This document shows positions 37,658 to 47,890 of a stretch of 64,000 nucleotides of DNA, piece by piece. Every line of letters starts with the position of its first letter. Position 1 is the first letter of the stretch. Source of the stretch: Kitasatospora indigofera (GTDB lineage: Bacteria > Actinomycetota > Actinomycetes > Streptomycetales > Streptomycetaceae); contig NZ_BNBO01000038.1 in NCBI RefSeq assembly GCF_014655955.1, positions 1-64,000 on the forward strand. Reading direction: 5' to 3'. Position numbers and translations under genes: made by a program. Below the pieces are notes generated by a model, which worked only from the letters and a program-made list of their open reading frames with translations, was not told where the DNA came from and searched no databases.

Positions 37658-37798
37658 CGTGGTGACGTCCTCCCCAAACCGGTCGGGCTCATGGCCTTCC
37701 CGGCAAACCAATGAAGACAGGTGGACGTCATTTGATCCAAGGGAACGCAGAAAAGATAGACCTTGACCATGACATGAACAGGGCGCTATCCTCCGCCG
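37658..37798. promoter_or_regulatory. upstream region of the M6 gene with two opposed promoter-like motifs
   Basis: Leftward, TATCTT (37758-37753) could be the -10 of the M6 gene. Rightward, TTGACC (37763-37768) and TATCCT (37787-37792) with an 18-bp spacer form a better sigma-70-like promoter, although no rightward protein gene follows. Confidence 0.35.
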
Positions 37799-37986
37799 CC
37801 TTCGATCAGCTGATGATCGGTCAAAATCCTTGGGAATGACGGCAGTAAAGGGGTGCATCGCATCCGCACGGGCCGCCGCTGCCGGTCCGGAGGGGCCCTC
37901 TGGTGCGCCAGGTCACAGATATTGTGACGTCACGTAAAAAGGTCCAGGCCCCCGGCAAGAATGCCGGGGGCCTGGACCGTTTTGTT
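37799..37986 (+). ncRNA. candidate small RNA between the M6 protease and clpC
   Basis: A promoter-like pair at 37763-37792 would start transcription near 37799. A hairpin follows at once (CGATCA 37803-37808 with TGATCG 37814-37819). The strong hairpin at 37941-37978 plus GTTTTGTT would end it, giving a roughly 185-nt RNA. A palindrome GTGACGTCAC lies at 37924-37933. No reading frame of note is present. The same hairpin also serves clpC from the other side. Confidence 0.3.
37941..37978. terminator. bidirectional terminator at the clpC 3' end
   Basis: A perfect 17-bp stem with an AGAA loop. It has TTTTT following on the minus strand (37940-37936) and GTTTTGTT following on the plus strand, one of the few T-tailed terminators in the window. 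It ends clpC. Confidence 0.9.
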
Positions 37987-38001
37987 AACTGTTAACTGTT
38001 G

Positions 38002-40518
<2,517 letters not shown>

Positions 40519-41456
40519 CGTTTATCGCTCCTCAGAGCGGTCGGGCAGTTCGGGGTCGGTCCCCGCCCTGTCCTTCCGCATGCTAGTCCCGCTCAGCGGC
40601 GCGGCATGGGCCCCTCCTGTCCGAAAGTGGACGAGAAGGGTGGATCAGCCCCACTCTCGTGGGAAGTCGTGCTGCGCGACCAGCAGACACCAATCCCAAC
40701 CTGATGTTGGGAGACGGTGTTCCCACAGGTGGTCCCGATGCACCCGATACCGCTACGCCATCGGCGAACAACGCCCGCCTCGGCGCGGCCGCACCGGCTG
40801 CGGCTGGTCACACGATCTGCCCCGGCCGGGCCTCACGGCCCGTCCCACCTGCATTCATACCCGGTATTCCGCCGGATCTCGCGCAGTTTCCGCGGTGGCG
40901 GTGTTCGCCTGGCGAGAAGTCGGCTGACGGGCCGCCCGGTCCGGCCGCCGCCCGGTCCGCCCGGGGTGACGGCGGCTCAGTGGCCGGTCGCCCGTCCGCG
41001 CACCGGGCCCGGCGGCCCCGCGGCCGGGTGCGGCCGGAGTCCGGGCGGCGCCGGGTCGGGGTGACCCCGGCTCCGGGGTGCGGACGGGCGGGGCGCCGCC
41101 GGCCGGGTACGGCCGGGGCCCGGGGTGCGGCCGATCAGGTGGCACCCGCGTTACCGCTTCGCTCCTACAGCGTTGCACAGCCCATGAGTGTTCCGCCGCC
41201 CGTACGGAGGTCCCGGGCCGCCCGCCGGCAGCTGCCGGGGCGGCCGGGGCGGGCGTGCCGCCCGGGGGCGGCGGACGGGACGCCGGCGGCGCGCGCGGGG
41301 CGCGCCCTCAGCACCGCGGGGCGCGGAGGATGTCCTCCACGCCCCGAAAAGGTGCCCTGTGCGCCGCGACGGTCGGCCGGCCGCCCGCCGAGGGCGTGGC
41401 CGCCCCGCCCAGGGCGCCGGAAGCCGTTCTCCGGGCCCTGCCGGGTCCACGGCCCC
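40519..41456. other. 938-bp gene-free stretch upstream of clpC
   Basis: The clpC promoter must lie here. Near clpC are CCCAC-TCTC-GTGGG (40650-40663) and the inverted repeat TCCCAAC-CTGAT-GTTGGGA (40694-40712), possible operator sites for a Clp-control regulator. I could not identify a known heat-shock box. The right two-thirds is very G/C-rich; its open frames have poor amino acid composition and I accept none. Confidence 0.45.
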
Positions 41457-41480
41457 CGGGACACCGGGTGCGGTGTCCCG
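41457..41480 (-). terminator. lsr2 terminator
   Basis: A 10-bp stem CGGGACACCG (41457-41466) with CGGTGTCCCG (41471-41480) and a GGTG loop begins 7 bp past the lsr2 stop. Confidence 0.7.
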
Positions 41481-41487
41481 AGCCGGC

Positions 41488-41841
41488 TCAGGACGCGTTG
41501 GCGCTCTCGTACGCCTCGCGGACGGTGCTGGGCACCCGGCCGCGGTCGTTGACCTCCAGCCCCTGCTCCTTCGCCCAGGCACGGATCTTCGCCGTGTCCG
41601 GAGCCCCGGCCGCCGGCCGGGCCGCCGCGCCCCGGCCGCTGCTGCGGCGGGCGCTGGTGAGCCGGCCGCTCTGCTTGCGGCCCTTCTCCACGTACGGGGC
41701 CAGCAGCCCGCGGAGCTTGTCTGCGTTCGTGCTCTTCAGGTCGATCTCGTAGGCAACGCCGTCGAGAGCGAACGTCACCGTCTCGTCCGCCGAACCACCG
41801 TCGAGATCGTCTTCAAGAATGACCTGCACCCTCTGCGCCAC
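41488..41841 (-). CDS. lsr2: nucleoid-associated protein Lsr2
   Basis: A 117-residue H-NS-like xenogeneic silencer. The N-terminal oligomerisation domain (VQVILEDDLDGG, DETVTFALDGVAYEIDLKS) is joined by a basic linker (KGRKQSGRLTSARRSSGRGA) to a C-terminal AT-hook-like domain (KIRAWAKEQGLEVNDRGRVP). The RGR motif inserts into the minor groove of AT-rich DNA. GTG at 41841 is used, with AAGGGA just upstream. In streptomycetes Lsr2 silences acquired and specialised-metabolism genes. Its location two genes from clpC is conserved in the genus. Confidence 0.95.
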   Translation of the reverse strand: MAQRVQVILEDDLDGGSADETVTFALDGVAYEIDLKSTNADKLRGLLAPYVEKGRKQSGRLTSARRSSGRGAAARPAAGAPDTAKIRAWAKEQGLEVNDRGRVPSTVREAYESANAS

Positions 41842-41934
41842 GGGCTTCCCTTTCCGCGTAAACGACCCATTGCCTGAGGAAAGGAAACCGCCTTTCTGCA
41901 GAAAACACAAACCCCTACGCCCGGCGGGACGGGT

Positions 41935-42471
41935 TCACAGGTGCAGCAGCATGCGCGAGTTGCCCAGCGTGTTCGGCTTCACACGCTCCAGGTCGAGGAA
42001 CTCCGCGACGCCTTCATCGTACGAGCGGAGAAGTTCTTCATAGACATCCGTAGCGATCGCCGCCGGGTCTGTCGTACCATCGTCGGTTTCGTGGAGCTCG
42101 CCGATCTCGACGAAACCGTGTTTCGCGAAGAACGCGACCTCGAACGTCAAGCAGAAAATCCGACGTACGCCGAGCCAGCGTGCGGTCTGCAGCAGCTTCT
42201 CCAGCAGCATGTGCCCGACGCCCAGTCCCAGACAGGACGGGTCGACCGCGAGTGTGCGCACCTCGGCCAGGTCCTCCCACATCACGTGCAGGGCGCCGCA
42301 GGCCACCACGAGGCCGGTGTCGTCGCGCTCGGCGACCCAGAACTCCTGGACGGATTCGAACAGTGTGACGGTGGGCTTGTCGAGCAGAATGCCGTCCCGC
42401 GAGTAGCCGTCGATGAGCCGCCGCACGGCCCGTACGTCAGTGGTCCGCGCCCGGCGGATGGTGACCTCCAT
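41935..42471 (-). CDS. GNAT amino-acid N-acetyltransferase (ArgA-like)
   Basis: A 178-residue acetyltransferase with a single GNAT domain. The acetyl-CoA loop follows the V/T strand AEVRTLAVDPSCLGLGVGHM, and the C-terminal part FCLTFEVAFFAKHGFVEIGE is typical of short N-acetylglutamate synthases. It lacks the amino-acid-kinase domain of classical ArgA, as do actinobacterial ArgA-type enzymes. The likely reaction is acetylation of glutamate for arginine synthesis. The ATG start is clear. It lies 93 bp upstream of lsr2 on the same strand. Substrate is by analogy. Confidence 0.85.
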   Translation of the reverse strand: MEVTIRRARTTDVRAVRRLIDGYSRDGILLDKPTVTLFESVQEFWVAERDDTGLVVACGALHVMWEDLAEVRTLAVDPSCLGLGVGHMLLEKLLQTARWLGVRRIFCLTFEVAFFAKHGFVEIGELHETDDGTTDPAAIATDVYEELLRSYDEGVAEFLDLERVKPNTLGNSRMLLHL

Positions 42472-42530
42472 GGCGGGACGTTATCGCGTCCGGGCCCCCG
42501 GGGGCGCACGCGTTTAGCCGCCCGCGCCGG

Positions 42531-43070
42531 CTATGGGGGGGTGCTAAGCCCGCCGCTATCCGCCCCGCCCGGGCCCCCGCTATGCGCCCCGCTATGGCCC
42601 CCGGTATCGGGCCGGGTTTCGGCCGCGGTATCGGGTTCGCCCGCCGTATCGGCTTCGGTGCCGGCCGGGGCGGGGCCGGGATCCGCGGGCGCGGGATCCG
42701 TGGGGGCGGGGAAGAGCGCCGCGACACGGAGTGCGTCCCGGAGTGCCTCCCGTTGCTCCGGTGACATCAGACCGAAGAAGTGCACCAGTGCGGCCGCCGG
42801 ATTGTCACTGGTGCCCCAGGCGTCGTTCATGAGAGCGGCGGTGTACGCCTCGCGCGAGGAGACGGGTTCATATCGATAGGCGCGTCCCACCTGGTCCCGG
42901 CGCAACCAGCCCTTTCTGTAGAGCTTGTCGAGCACCGTCATCACCGTGGTGTAGGCGATATCGCGTTCCGTCTGCAGGTCGAGCAGAACCTCGCGAACCG
43001 TGACCGGGCGGTTCCACTGCCAGACCCTGGTCATGATGTCGTTCTCTAGTTCACCGAGTTGCCGGACCAT
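42531..43070 (-). CDS. BlaI/MecI family transcriptional regulator
   Basis: A 179-residue repressor. The winged helix-turn-helix domain (residues 1-75, LGELENDIMTRVWQWNRPVT, LLDLQTERDIAYTTVMTVLD) is canonical. A helical dimerisation segment (about 80-120, AALVHFFGLMSPEQREALRD) follows. The last ~60 residues are an unusual Ala/Pro/Thr/Gly-rich tail. BlaI-type proteins repress their targets until cleaved by a membrane BlaR/MecR protease; none is present here, nor any beta-lactamase. The ATG at 43070 is probably leaderless. The TTG at 43103 would add 11 residues. Confidence 0.88.
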   Translation of the reverse strand: MVRQLGELENDIMTRVWQWNRPVTVREVLLDLQTERDIAYTTVMTVLDKLYRKGWLRRDQVGRAYRYEPVSSREAYTAALMNDAWGTSDNPAAALVHFFGLMSPEQREALRDALRVAALFPAPTDPAPADPGPAPAGTEADTAGEPDTAAETRPDTGGHSGAHSGGPGGADSGGLSTPP

Positions 43071-43085
43071 AGTGGGGCCAGGATA
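43071..43085 (-). promoter_or_regulatory. probable leaderless promoter of the BlaI-like gene
   Basis: A -10 element TATCCT (43085-43080, minus strand) is followed by nine nucleotides and then the ATG, and there is no ribosome site. This spacing is typical of actinobacterial leaderless messages. I see no consensus -35. Confidence 0.4.
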
Positions 43086-43201
43086 GGGGAGTGAATCGGG
43101 CAAATCTTGCTAAGCCGGAGCAAACCGGCGCGCCGCCGCCCGGAATGGGACGACGGCGCGCGGGCCTGGTTCCGCGGTGGTCGCGGGCCGATCGCGGACG
43201 A

Positions 43202-43324
43202 TCAGTCGGCGATGTCCTCCTTGGCCTTCTGGGCACCGCCCTGGCTGCGGATGATCGCCCGCACCAGGAAGCCGAACCCGACCGCCATGACCAGCGGCGG
43301 CACGATCGCACTCACGTAGTCCAT
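43202..43324 (-). CDS. 40-residue membrane protein coupled to lysS
   Basis: An ATG frame encoding MDYVSAIVPPLVMAVGFGFL, then VRAIIRSQGGAQKAKEDIAD. One transmembrane helix (about residues 5-23) is followed by a basic/acidic cytosolic tail. GAGGAG, inside the end of lysS, serves as its ribosome site and overlaps the lysS stop region; the gap to lysS is only 4 bp, so translation is probably coupled. The codon pattern is strongly biased. I believe it is real. Function unknown. Confidence 0.7.
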   Translation of the reverse strand: MDYVSAIVPPLVMAVGFGFLVRAIIRSQGGAQKAKEDIAD

Positions 43325-43328
43325 CGGG

Positions 43329-44882
43329 TCACTCCTCGTCGCTCTTCGGCGCCGCCGGGGCGGCCTTGGGCTCAGGCTTCACCAGCGGGAAGAGCACCGT
43401 CTCGCGGATGTTCTTGCCGGTGAGCAGCATGATCAGGCGGTCCACCCCGAGGCCGAGGCCGCCGGTCGGCGGCATCGCGTACTCCAGGGCCCGCAGGAAG
43501 TCCTCGTCCACCTGCATCGCCTCGACGTCGCCGCCGGCCGCGAGCAGCGACTGGGCGGTGAGGCGGGCGCGCTGCTCGACCGGGTCGACCAGCTCCGAGT
43601 AGGCGGTGCCGATCTCGGTGCCGAAGATCACCAGGTCCCACTTCTCGGCCACGCCCGCGATCGAGCGGTGCTGGCGGGTCAGCGGGGAGACCTCGGTCGG
43701 GTAGTCCTTGATGAAGGTCGGCCGGACGGCGTTCTCCTCCAGCAGGCGCTCGACCATCTCCAGCACGATCTGCCCGTGGCCCCATTCCTTCTCGAACGGG
43801 ATGCCGTGCTCGGCCGCCAGCTTGCGCAGCTCCTCGACGCCGGTCTCCGGGGTGACCTCGGTGCCCAGGTGCTCGGAGATGCCCGGGTAGACGCCGACCT
43901 CCGCCCACGGCTCGGCCAGGTCGATCTCGTGCTCGACGCCGTGCGGGTCCAGGCCCCGGATCACCGTGGTGCCCAGCGCGTCCCGGGCGGCGTTGATGAT
44001 GGTCGCCCGGATCAGCTCGGCCTGGGTGTCGTAGTCGCCGTAGGCCTCGTACGACTCCAGCGAGGTGAACTCGGGGTTGTGGGTCGAGTCCGCGCCCTCG
44101 TTGCGGAAGTTGCGGTTGATCTCGAAGACCTTCTCCGCGCCGCCGACCACGAGCCGCTTGAGGTACAGCTCGGGGGCGATCCGCATGAACAGGTCGATGC
44201 CGTACGCGTTGATGTGGGTCTTGAACGGGCGGGCGTTGGCGCCGCCGTGCACCGGCTGCAGCATCGGGGTCTCGACCTCGATGTAGCCGCGGTCCTCGTA
44301 GGTACGGCGGATCGAGCGGACCACCTTGCTGCGCAGGTGCAGGATCTCCCGCGCCTCGGGGTTCACGATCAGGTCGACGTACCGCTGGCGGACGCGGGCC
44401 TCCGGGTCGGTCAGGCCCTTGTGCTTGTCCGGCAGCGGACGCAGGCACTTGGCGGTGAGCTCCCAGCGGTCGACCATCACGGAGAGTTCGCCGCGCTTGG
44501 AGGTGATCACCTCGCCCTCGACGCCGACCTGGTCGCCGAGGTCGATGTCGGACTTCCAGGCGGCCAGCCGCTCCGGGCCGAGCTTGTCCAGGGAGAGCAT
44601 CACCTGGAGGTCGCCGGAGCCGTCCCGCAGGGTGGCGAAGCAGAGCTTGCCGCCGGTGCGGGCCAGGACGACCCGGCCGGTCACGCCCGCCCGCTCGCCG
44701 GTCGCGACGTCCGGCTCCAGGTCGGGGTGCTTGGCACGCAGGTCGGCGATGGTGGTGGTGCGGGGGAAGCCGACCGGGTACGGGTCGACGCCGGCCGCCC
44801 GGAGCCGGTCCAGCTTCTCGCGCCGCACGCGCATCTGCTCGGGAAGGTCGTCGGTCGCGGGGACGGTGCTCTGATCGCTCAC
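43329..44882 (-). CDS. lysS: lysyl-tRNA synthetase, class II
   Basis: A 517-residue aminoacyl-tRNA synthetase. The N-terminal OB-fold anticodon-binding domain (about residues 60-160) is followed by the class II core. Motif 1 is RGYIEVETPMLQPVHGGANA, motif 2 is EINRNFRNEGADSTHNPEF, and motif 3 is GGLGLGVDRLIMLLT near the C-terminus. The GTG start gives a normal length. The last ~15 residues are a Lys/Ala/Pro tail. There is no MprF-like membrane domain, so it is the translational enzyme. It is translationally linked to a small downstream membrane protein. Confidence 0.96.
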   Translation of the reverse strand: MSDQSTVPATDDLPEQMRVRREKLDRLRAAGVDPYPVGFPRTTTIADLRAKHPDLEPDVATGERAGVTGRVVLARTGGKLCFATLRDGSGDLQVMLSLDKLGPERLAAWKSDIDLGDQVGVEGEVITSKRGELSVMVDRWELTAKCLRPLPDKHKGLTDPEARVRQRYVDLIVNPEAREILHLRSKVVRSIRRTYEDRGYIEVETPMLQPVHGGANARPFKTHINAYGIDLFMRIAPELYLKRLVVGGAEKVFEINRNFRNEGADSTHNPEFTSLESYEAYGDYDTQAELIRATIINAARDALGTTVIRGLDPHGVEHEIDLAEPWAEVGVYPGISEHLGTEVTPETGVEELRKLAAEHGIPFEKEWGHGQIVLEMVERLLEENAVRPTFIKDYPTEVSPLTRQHRSIAGVAEKWDLVIFGTEIGTAYSELVDPVEQRARLTAQSLLAAGGDVEAMQVDEDFLRALEYAMPPTGGLGLGVDRLIMLLTGKNIRETVLFPLVKPEPKAAPAAPKSDEE

Positions 44883-44957
44883 CCCACCAGGGTAGCCAGC
44901 CCCGGGGGGTGTTCGGCCACGGGATGTCCCCGGTGCGCCGCGGCCCGGGGACGCGGT

Positions 44958-44989
44958 GAGGGGGAGGCCGCGGTGACGGCCTCCCCCTC
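44958..44989 (-). terminator. terminator of the 45006-45797 gene
   Basis: A 13-bp stem (44958-44970 with 44977-44989) with a CGGTGA loop lies just past the stop codon. Confidence 0.75.
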
Positions 44990-45005
44990 GTGCGCGCCGG
45001 GCCGG

Positions 45006-45797
45006 TCAGCCGGTGCCGGTGGCCAGCTCCAACGCCTCGTCGGCGGGCTCCGGACGGGCCGGCGGCTTGGGGCGGCGGCCGAAGAGCTCGGCGGGGGTCG
45101 GCATCCGGTGCGGCTGCCCGCCCTGCGGAGCCGGCGCCGCGGGCCCGGGCCTGGTGCCGGGGGCGGCCTTGGGCGCCGGCGCGGCCTTGCCGCCGGGGGC
45201 GGCCTTCGGGGTGGGGGAGTCGGCGGGGCTGCTCATCGGAATCCGTCCTCCAGCAGGGATGGGCCCAGCAAAGACGAGCTGGGCGCTCGGTGGTGCGGCG
45301 GGGTTGGGGACCGCCATGAGGTGGCGCTGCCCGGAGGTGAGCGCGAGACGCTCGCGGACGGCGGCCTCGGCGAGGGCGTGACAGCGGCCGGCCAGGCGGG
45401 ACCGGCGGGAGCGTTCGGCGCTCCCGCAGGGCAGCCGGGACAGCGTGCGCAGCGCGGTGAGGTCGTCGGGACCCGGCAGGTAGCCGTCGGAGACGGCCTC
45501 CTCCAGGCGTTCGAGGTAGCCGCCCGCGCTCCCCGGCAGGGCGTCGCGGTAGCGGGCCAGGTCGGCGAGCAGGAAGGCGCGCAGCCGGCCGCCCTCCCGT
45601 ACGGCCTCGTCGATCGCTTCGGTGAGGCGCAGGGCCTCTTGGACGTCCTCGGCCCACAGGCCGGGGGACTGGTGGCCGAGGACGGACAGCTGGGCGGGCA
45701 CGGCGGGGTGCAGGGCTTGGGCGAGGGCGCGGCGCAGCACGCGGACTTCGTCGGAGCTGAAGGCCATGCCGCCGCGCGATCCGTGTGGCGTAGGCAT
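45006..45797 (-). CDS. conserved actinobacterial hypothetical protein with Pro/Ala-rich tail
   Basis: A 263-residue soluble protein. The N-terminal ~150 residues are helical and well ordered (FSSDEVRVLRRALAQALHP, LTEAIDEAVREGGRLRAFLL, GGYLERLEEAVSDGYLPGPD). The C-terminal ~110 are low-complexity Pro/Ala/Gly with a PTPAELFGRRPK motif. The family has no assigned function. ATG at 45797 fits a leaderless promoter (TAGTGT six bases upstream). Many relatives probably start at the internal MAFSSDEV, 10 residues later. It is not obviously linked to coaX, which is 290 bp upstream. Confidence 0.75.
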   Translation of the reverse strand: MPTPHGSRGGMAFSSDEVRVLRRALAQALHPAVPAQLSVLGHQSPGLWAEDVQEALRLTEAIDEAVREGGRLRAFLLADLARYRDALPGSAGGYLERLEEAVSDGYLPGPDDLTALRTLSRLPCGSAERSRRSRLAGRCHALAEAAVRERLALTSGQRHLMAVPNPAAPPSAQLVFAGPIPAGGRIPMSSPADSPTPKAAPGGKAAPAPKAAPGTRPGPAAPAPQGGQPHRMPTPAELFGRRPKPPARPEPADEALELATGTG

Positions 45798-45800
45798 GGG

Positions 45801-45840
45801 TTGACACTACGTGAGGAATATCCGATTTGTCGGTAGTGTC
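45801..45840 (-). promoter_or_regulatory. leaderless promoter overlapping a perfect inverted repeat
   Basis: GACACTAC (45803-45810) and GTAGTGTC (45833-45840) are exact inverted arms 22 bp apart. The left arm read leftward contains TAGTGT, a -10 six nucleotides from the ATG at 45797. A protein bound to both arms would block this promoter. On the plus strand TTGACA (45801-45806) also appears. The next 247 bp toward coaX hold no gene. Confidence 0.5.
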
Positions 45841-46087
45841 GCGCCGAGCCCCCCGTTTGGCCCGAAACGATCACCGCGGCGTCGCCGCAACGGCCATGAC
45901 CAGCGGCGCGGCGGCCCGGCGGCCGGGCTCCGCCGTCCCCGCAGGACGGGCCCGGGACGGCGACGGCCCCGGCGCGCCGGGCGCCGGGGCTACGTCGTGT
46001 GAAGGCCGGGCGGAAGGCCCGGCGGACGGCCGGGAAGACCCGGGGCCGCGGCCGGTCCCGGGGCCGGGTCCGGCGGGGCCGGGCGGC

Positions 46088-46876
<789 letters not shown>

Positions 46877-46915
46877 GAGGTCCCGTAACGGCTAGAAGGG
46901 GTCTCTGACGAGGGA

Positions 46916-47887
46916 TTACGGACGCAGGTCCAGGCCGATGTCGAGGATCGGCGAGGAGTGCGTCAGCGCCCCCACCGCCAGGTAGTCGACACCAGTCTCG
47001 GCGACCTCGCGCGCGGTGGCCAGGGTCAGTCCGCCGGAAGCCTCCAGCTTCGCCCGCCCGGCCACCAGCGCCACGGCCTCCTTGAGCTGGGCCACCGAGA
47101 AGTTGTCCAGCAGGATCAGGTCGGCGCCCGCCTCCAGGACCGGCGGGATCTGCTCCAGGGTGTCGACCTCGACCTCCACCGCGAGATCCGGGTACGCCGC
47201 CCGGACGGCCCGGAACGCCTCGGCGACGCCGCCCGCCGCGACCACGTGGTTGTCCTTCACCAGCGCGGCGTCCGACAGTGCCATCCGGTGGTTGGCGCCG
47301 CCGCCGCAGCGGACCGCGTACTTCTGCAGCGCCCGCAGGCCCGGGTGGGTCTTGCGGGTGTCGCGGACGACCGCGCCGGTGCCCGCCAGGGCGTCGGCCC
47401 AGGCGCGGGTGGCGGTGGCGATGCCGGACAGGTGGCAGAGCAGGTTGAGCGCGCTGCGCTCGGCGGTCAGCAGGTCGCGGGTGCGGCTGCGGACGGAGAG
47501 CAGCACCTGGCCGGCCTCCACCGGGTCGCCGTCCTGGACGTGCCGCTCGACCTCGAACTCCTCCTCGCAGATCAGCGAGACCACGGCCTCGGCGATCCGC
47601 AGGCCGGCCACCACGCCGGCCTCCCGGGCGGTGAAGTCCGCGGTGGCGACGGCCTCGGCCGGCACGGTCGCGACGGAGGTGACGTCCTCGCCGCCGGCCA
47701 GGTCCTCGGCCAGCGCCAGGGTGGCGATGTCCTCGACCTCGATCGGGTCCAGGCCGGCCTCCTCCAGCAGCTCGGCGAGCTGGGGGTCGAGACCGCTCTC
47801 GTAGCCCTCGCCGTCCCCGCAGCCGCAGCCGTCGCCGCAGCCGCCGCCCTGGTCGGCCAGCGGGAGTTCCTCGTGGGTGTGGGACAT
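46916..47887 (-). CDS. nadC: nicotinate-nucleotide pyrophosphorylase (quinolinate phosphoribosyltransferase)
   Basis: A 323-residue enzyme that converts quinolinate and PRPP to nicotinate mononucleotide. The core from about residue 38 is canonical, with RDTRKTHPGLRALQKYAVRC, GGGANHRMALSDAALVKDNH and LILLDNFS. The first ~35 residues carry an unusual extension, HTHEE followed by GGGCGDGCGCGDGEGYESG, rich in Gly, Cys and Asp. This could bind metal or be unstructured. The gene overlaps nothing and lies 3 bp after nadB. Confidence 0.95.
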   Translation of the reverse strand: MSHTHEELPLADQGGGCGDGCGCGDGEGYESGLDPQLAELLEEAGLDPIEVEDIATLALAEDLAGGEDVTSVATVPAEAVATADFTAREAGVVAGLRIAEAVVSLICEEEFEVERHVQDGDPVEAGQVLLSVRSRTRDLLTAERSALNLLCHLSGIATATRAWADALAGTGAVVRDTRKTHPGLRALQKYAVRCGGGANHRMALSDAALVKDNHVVAAGGVAEAFRAVRAAYPDLAVEVEVDTLEQIPPVLEAGADLILLDNFSVAQLKEAVALVAGRAKLEASGGLTLATAREVAETGVDYLAVGALTHSSPILDIGLDLRP

Positions 47888-47890
47888 GGC

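Noticed and set aside
35210..37714. A plus-strand open frame of about 834 codons antisense to the M6 protease
   Set aside because: Its product is Val/Leu/Asp/Gly-biased low-complexity sequence typical of the opposite frame of a high-GC gene. The minus-strand frame has a signal peptide, HExxH motif and terminator.
40519..41456. Open frames in the clpC-lsr2 gap
   Set aside because: Several frames are open on both strands, but all give Arg/Gly/Pro/Ala-only products and none has a ribosome site or conserved motif.
42531..43070. A beta-lactam resistance locus around the BlaI-like gene
   Set aside because: There is no BlaR/MecR sensor, beta-lactamase or penicillin-binding protein gene nearby.
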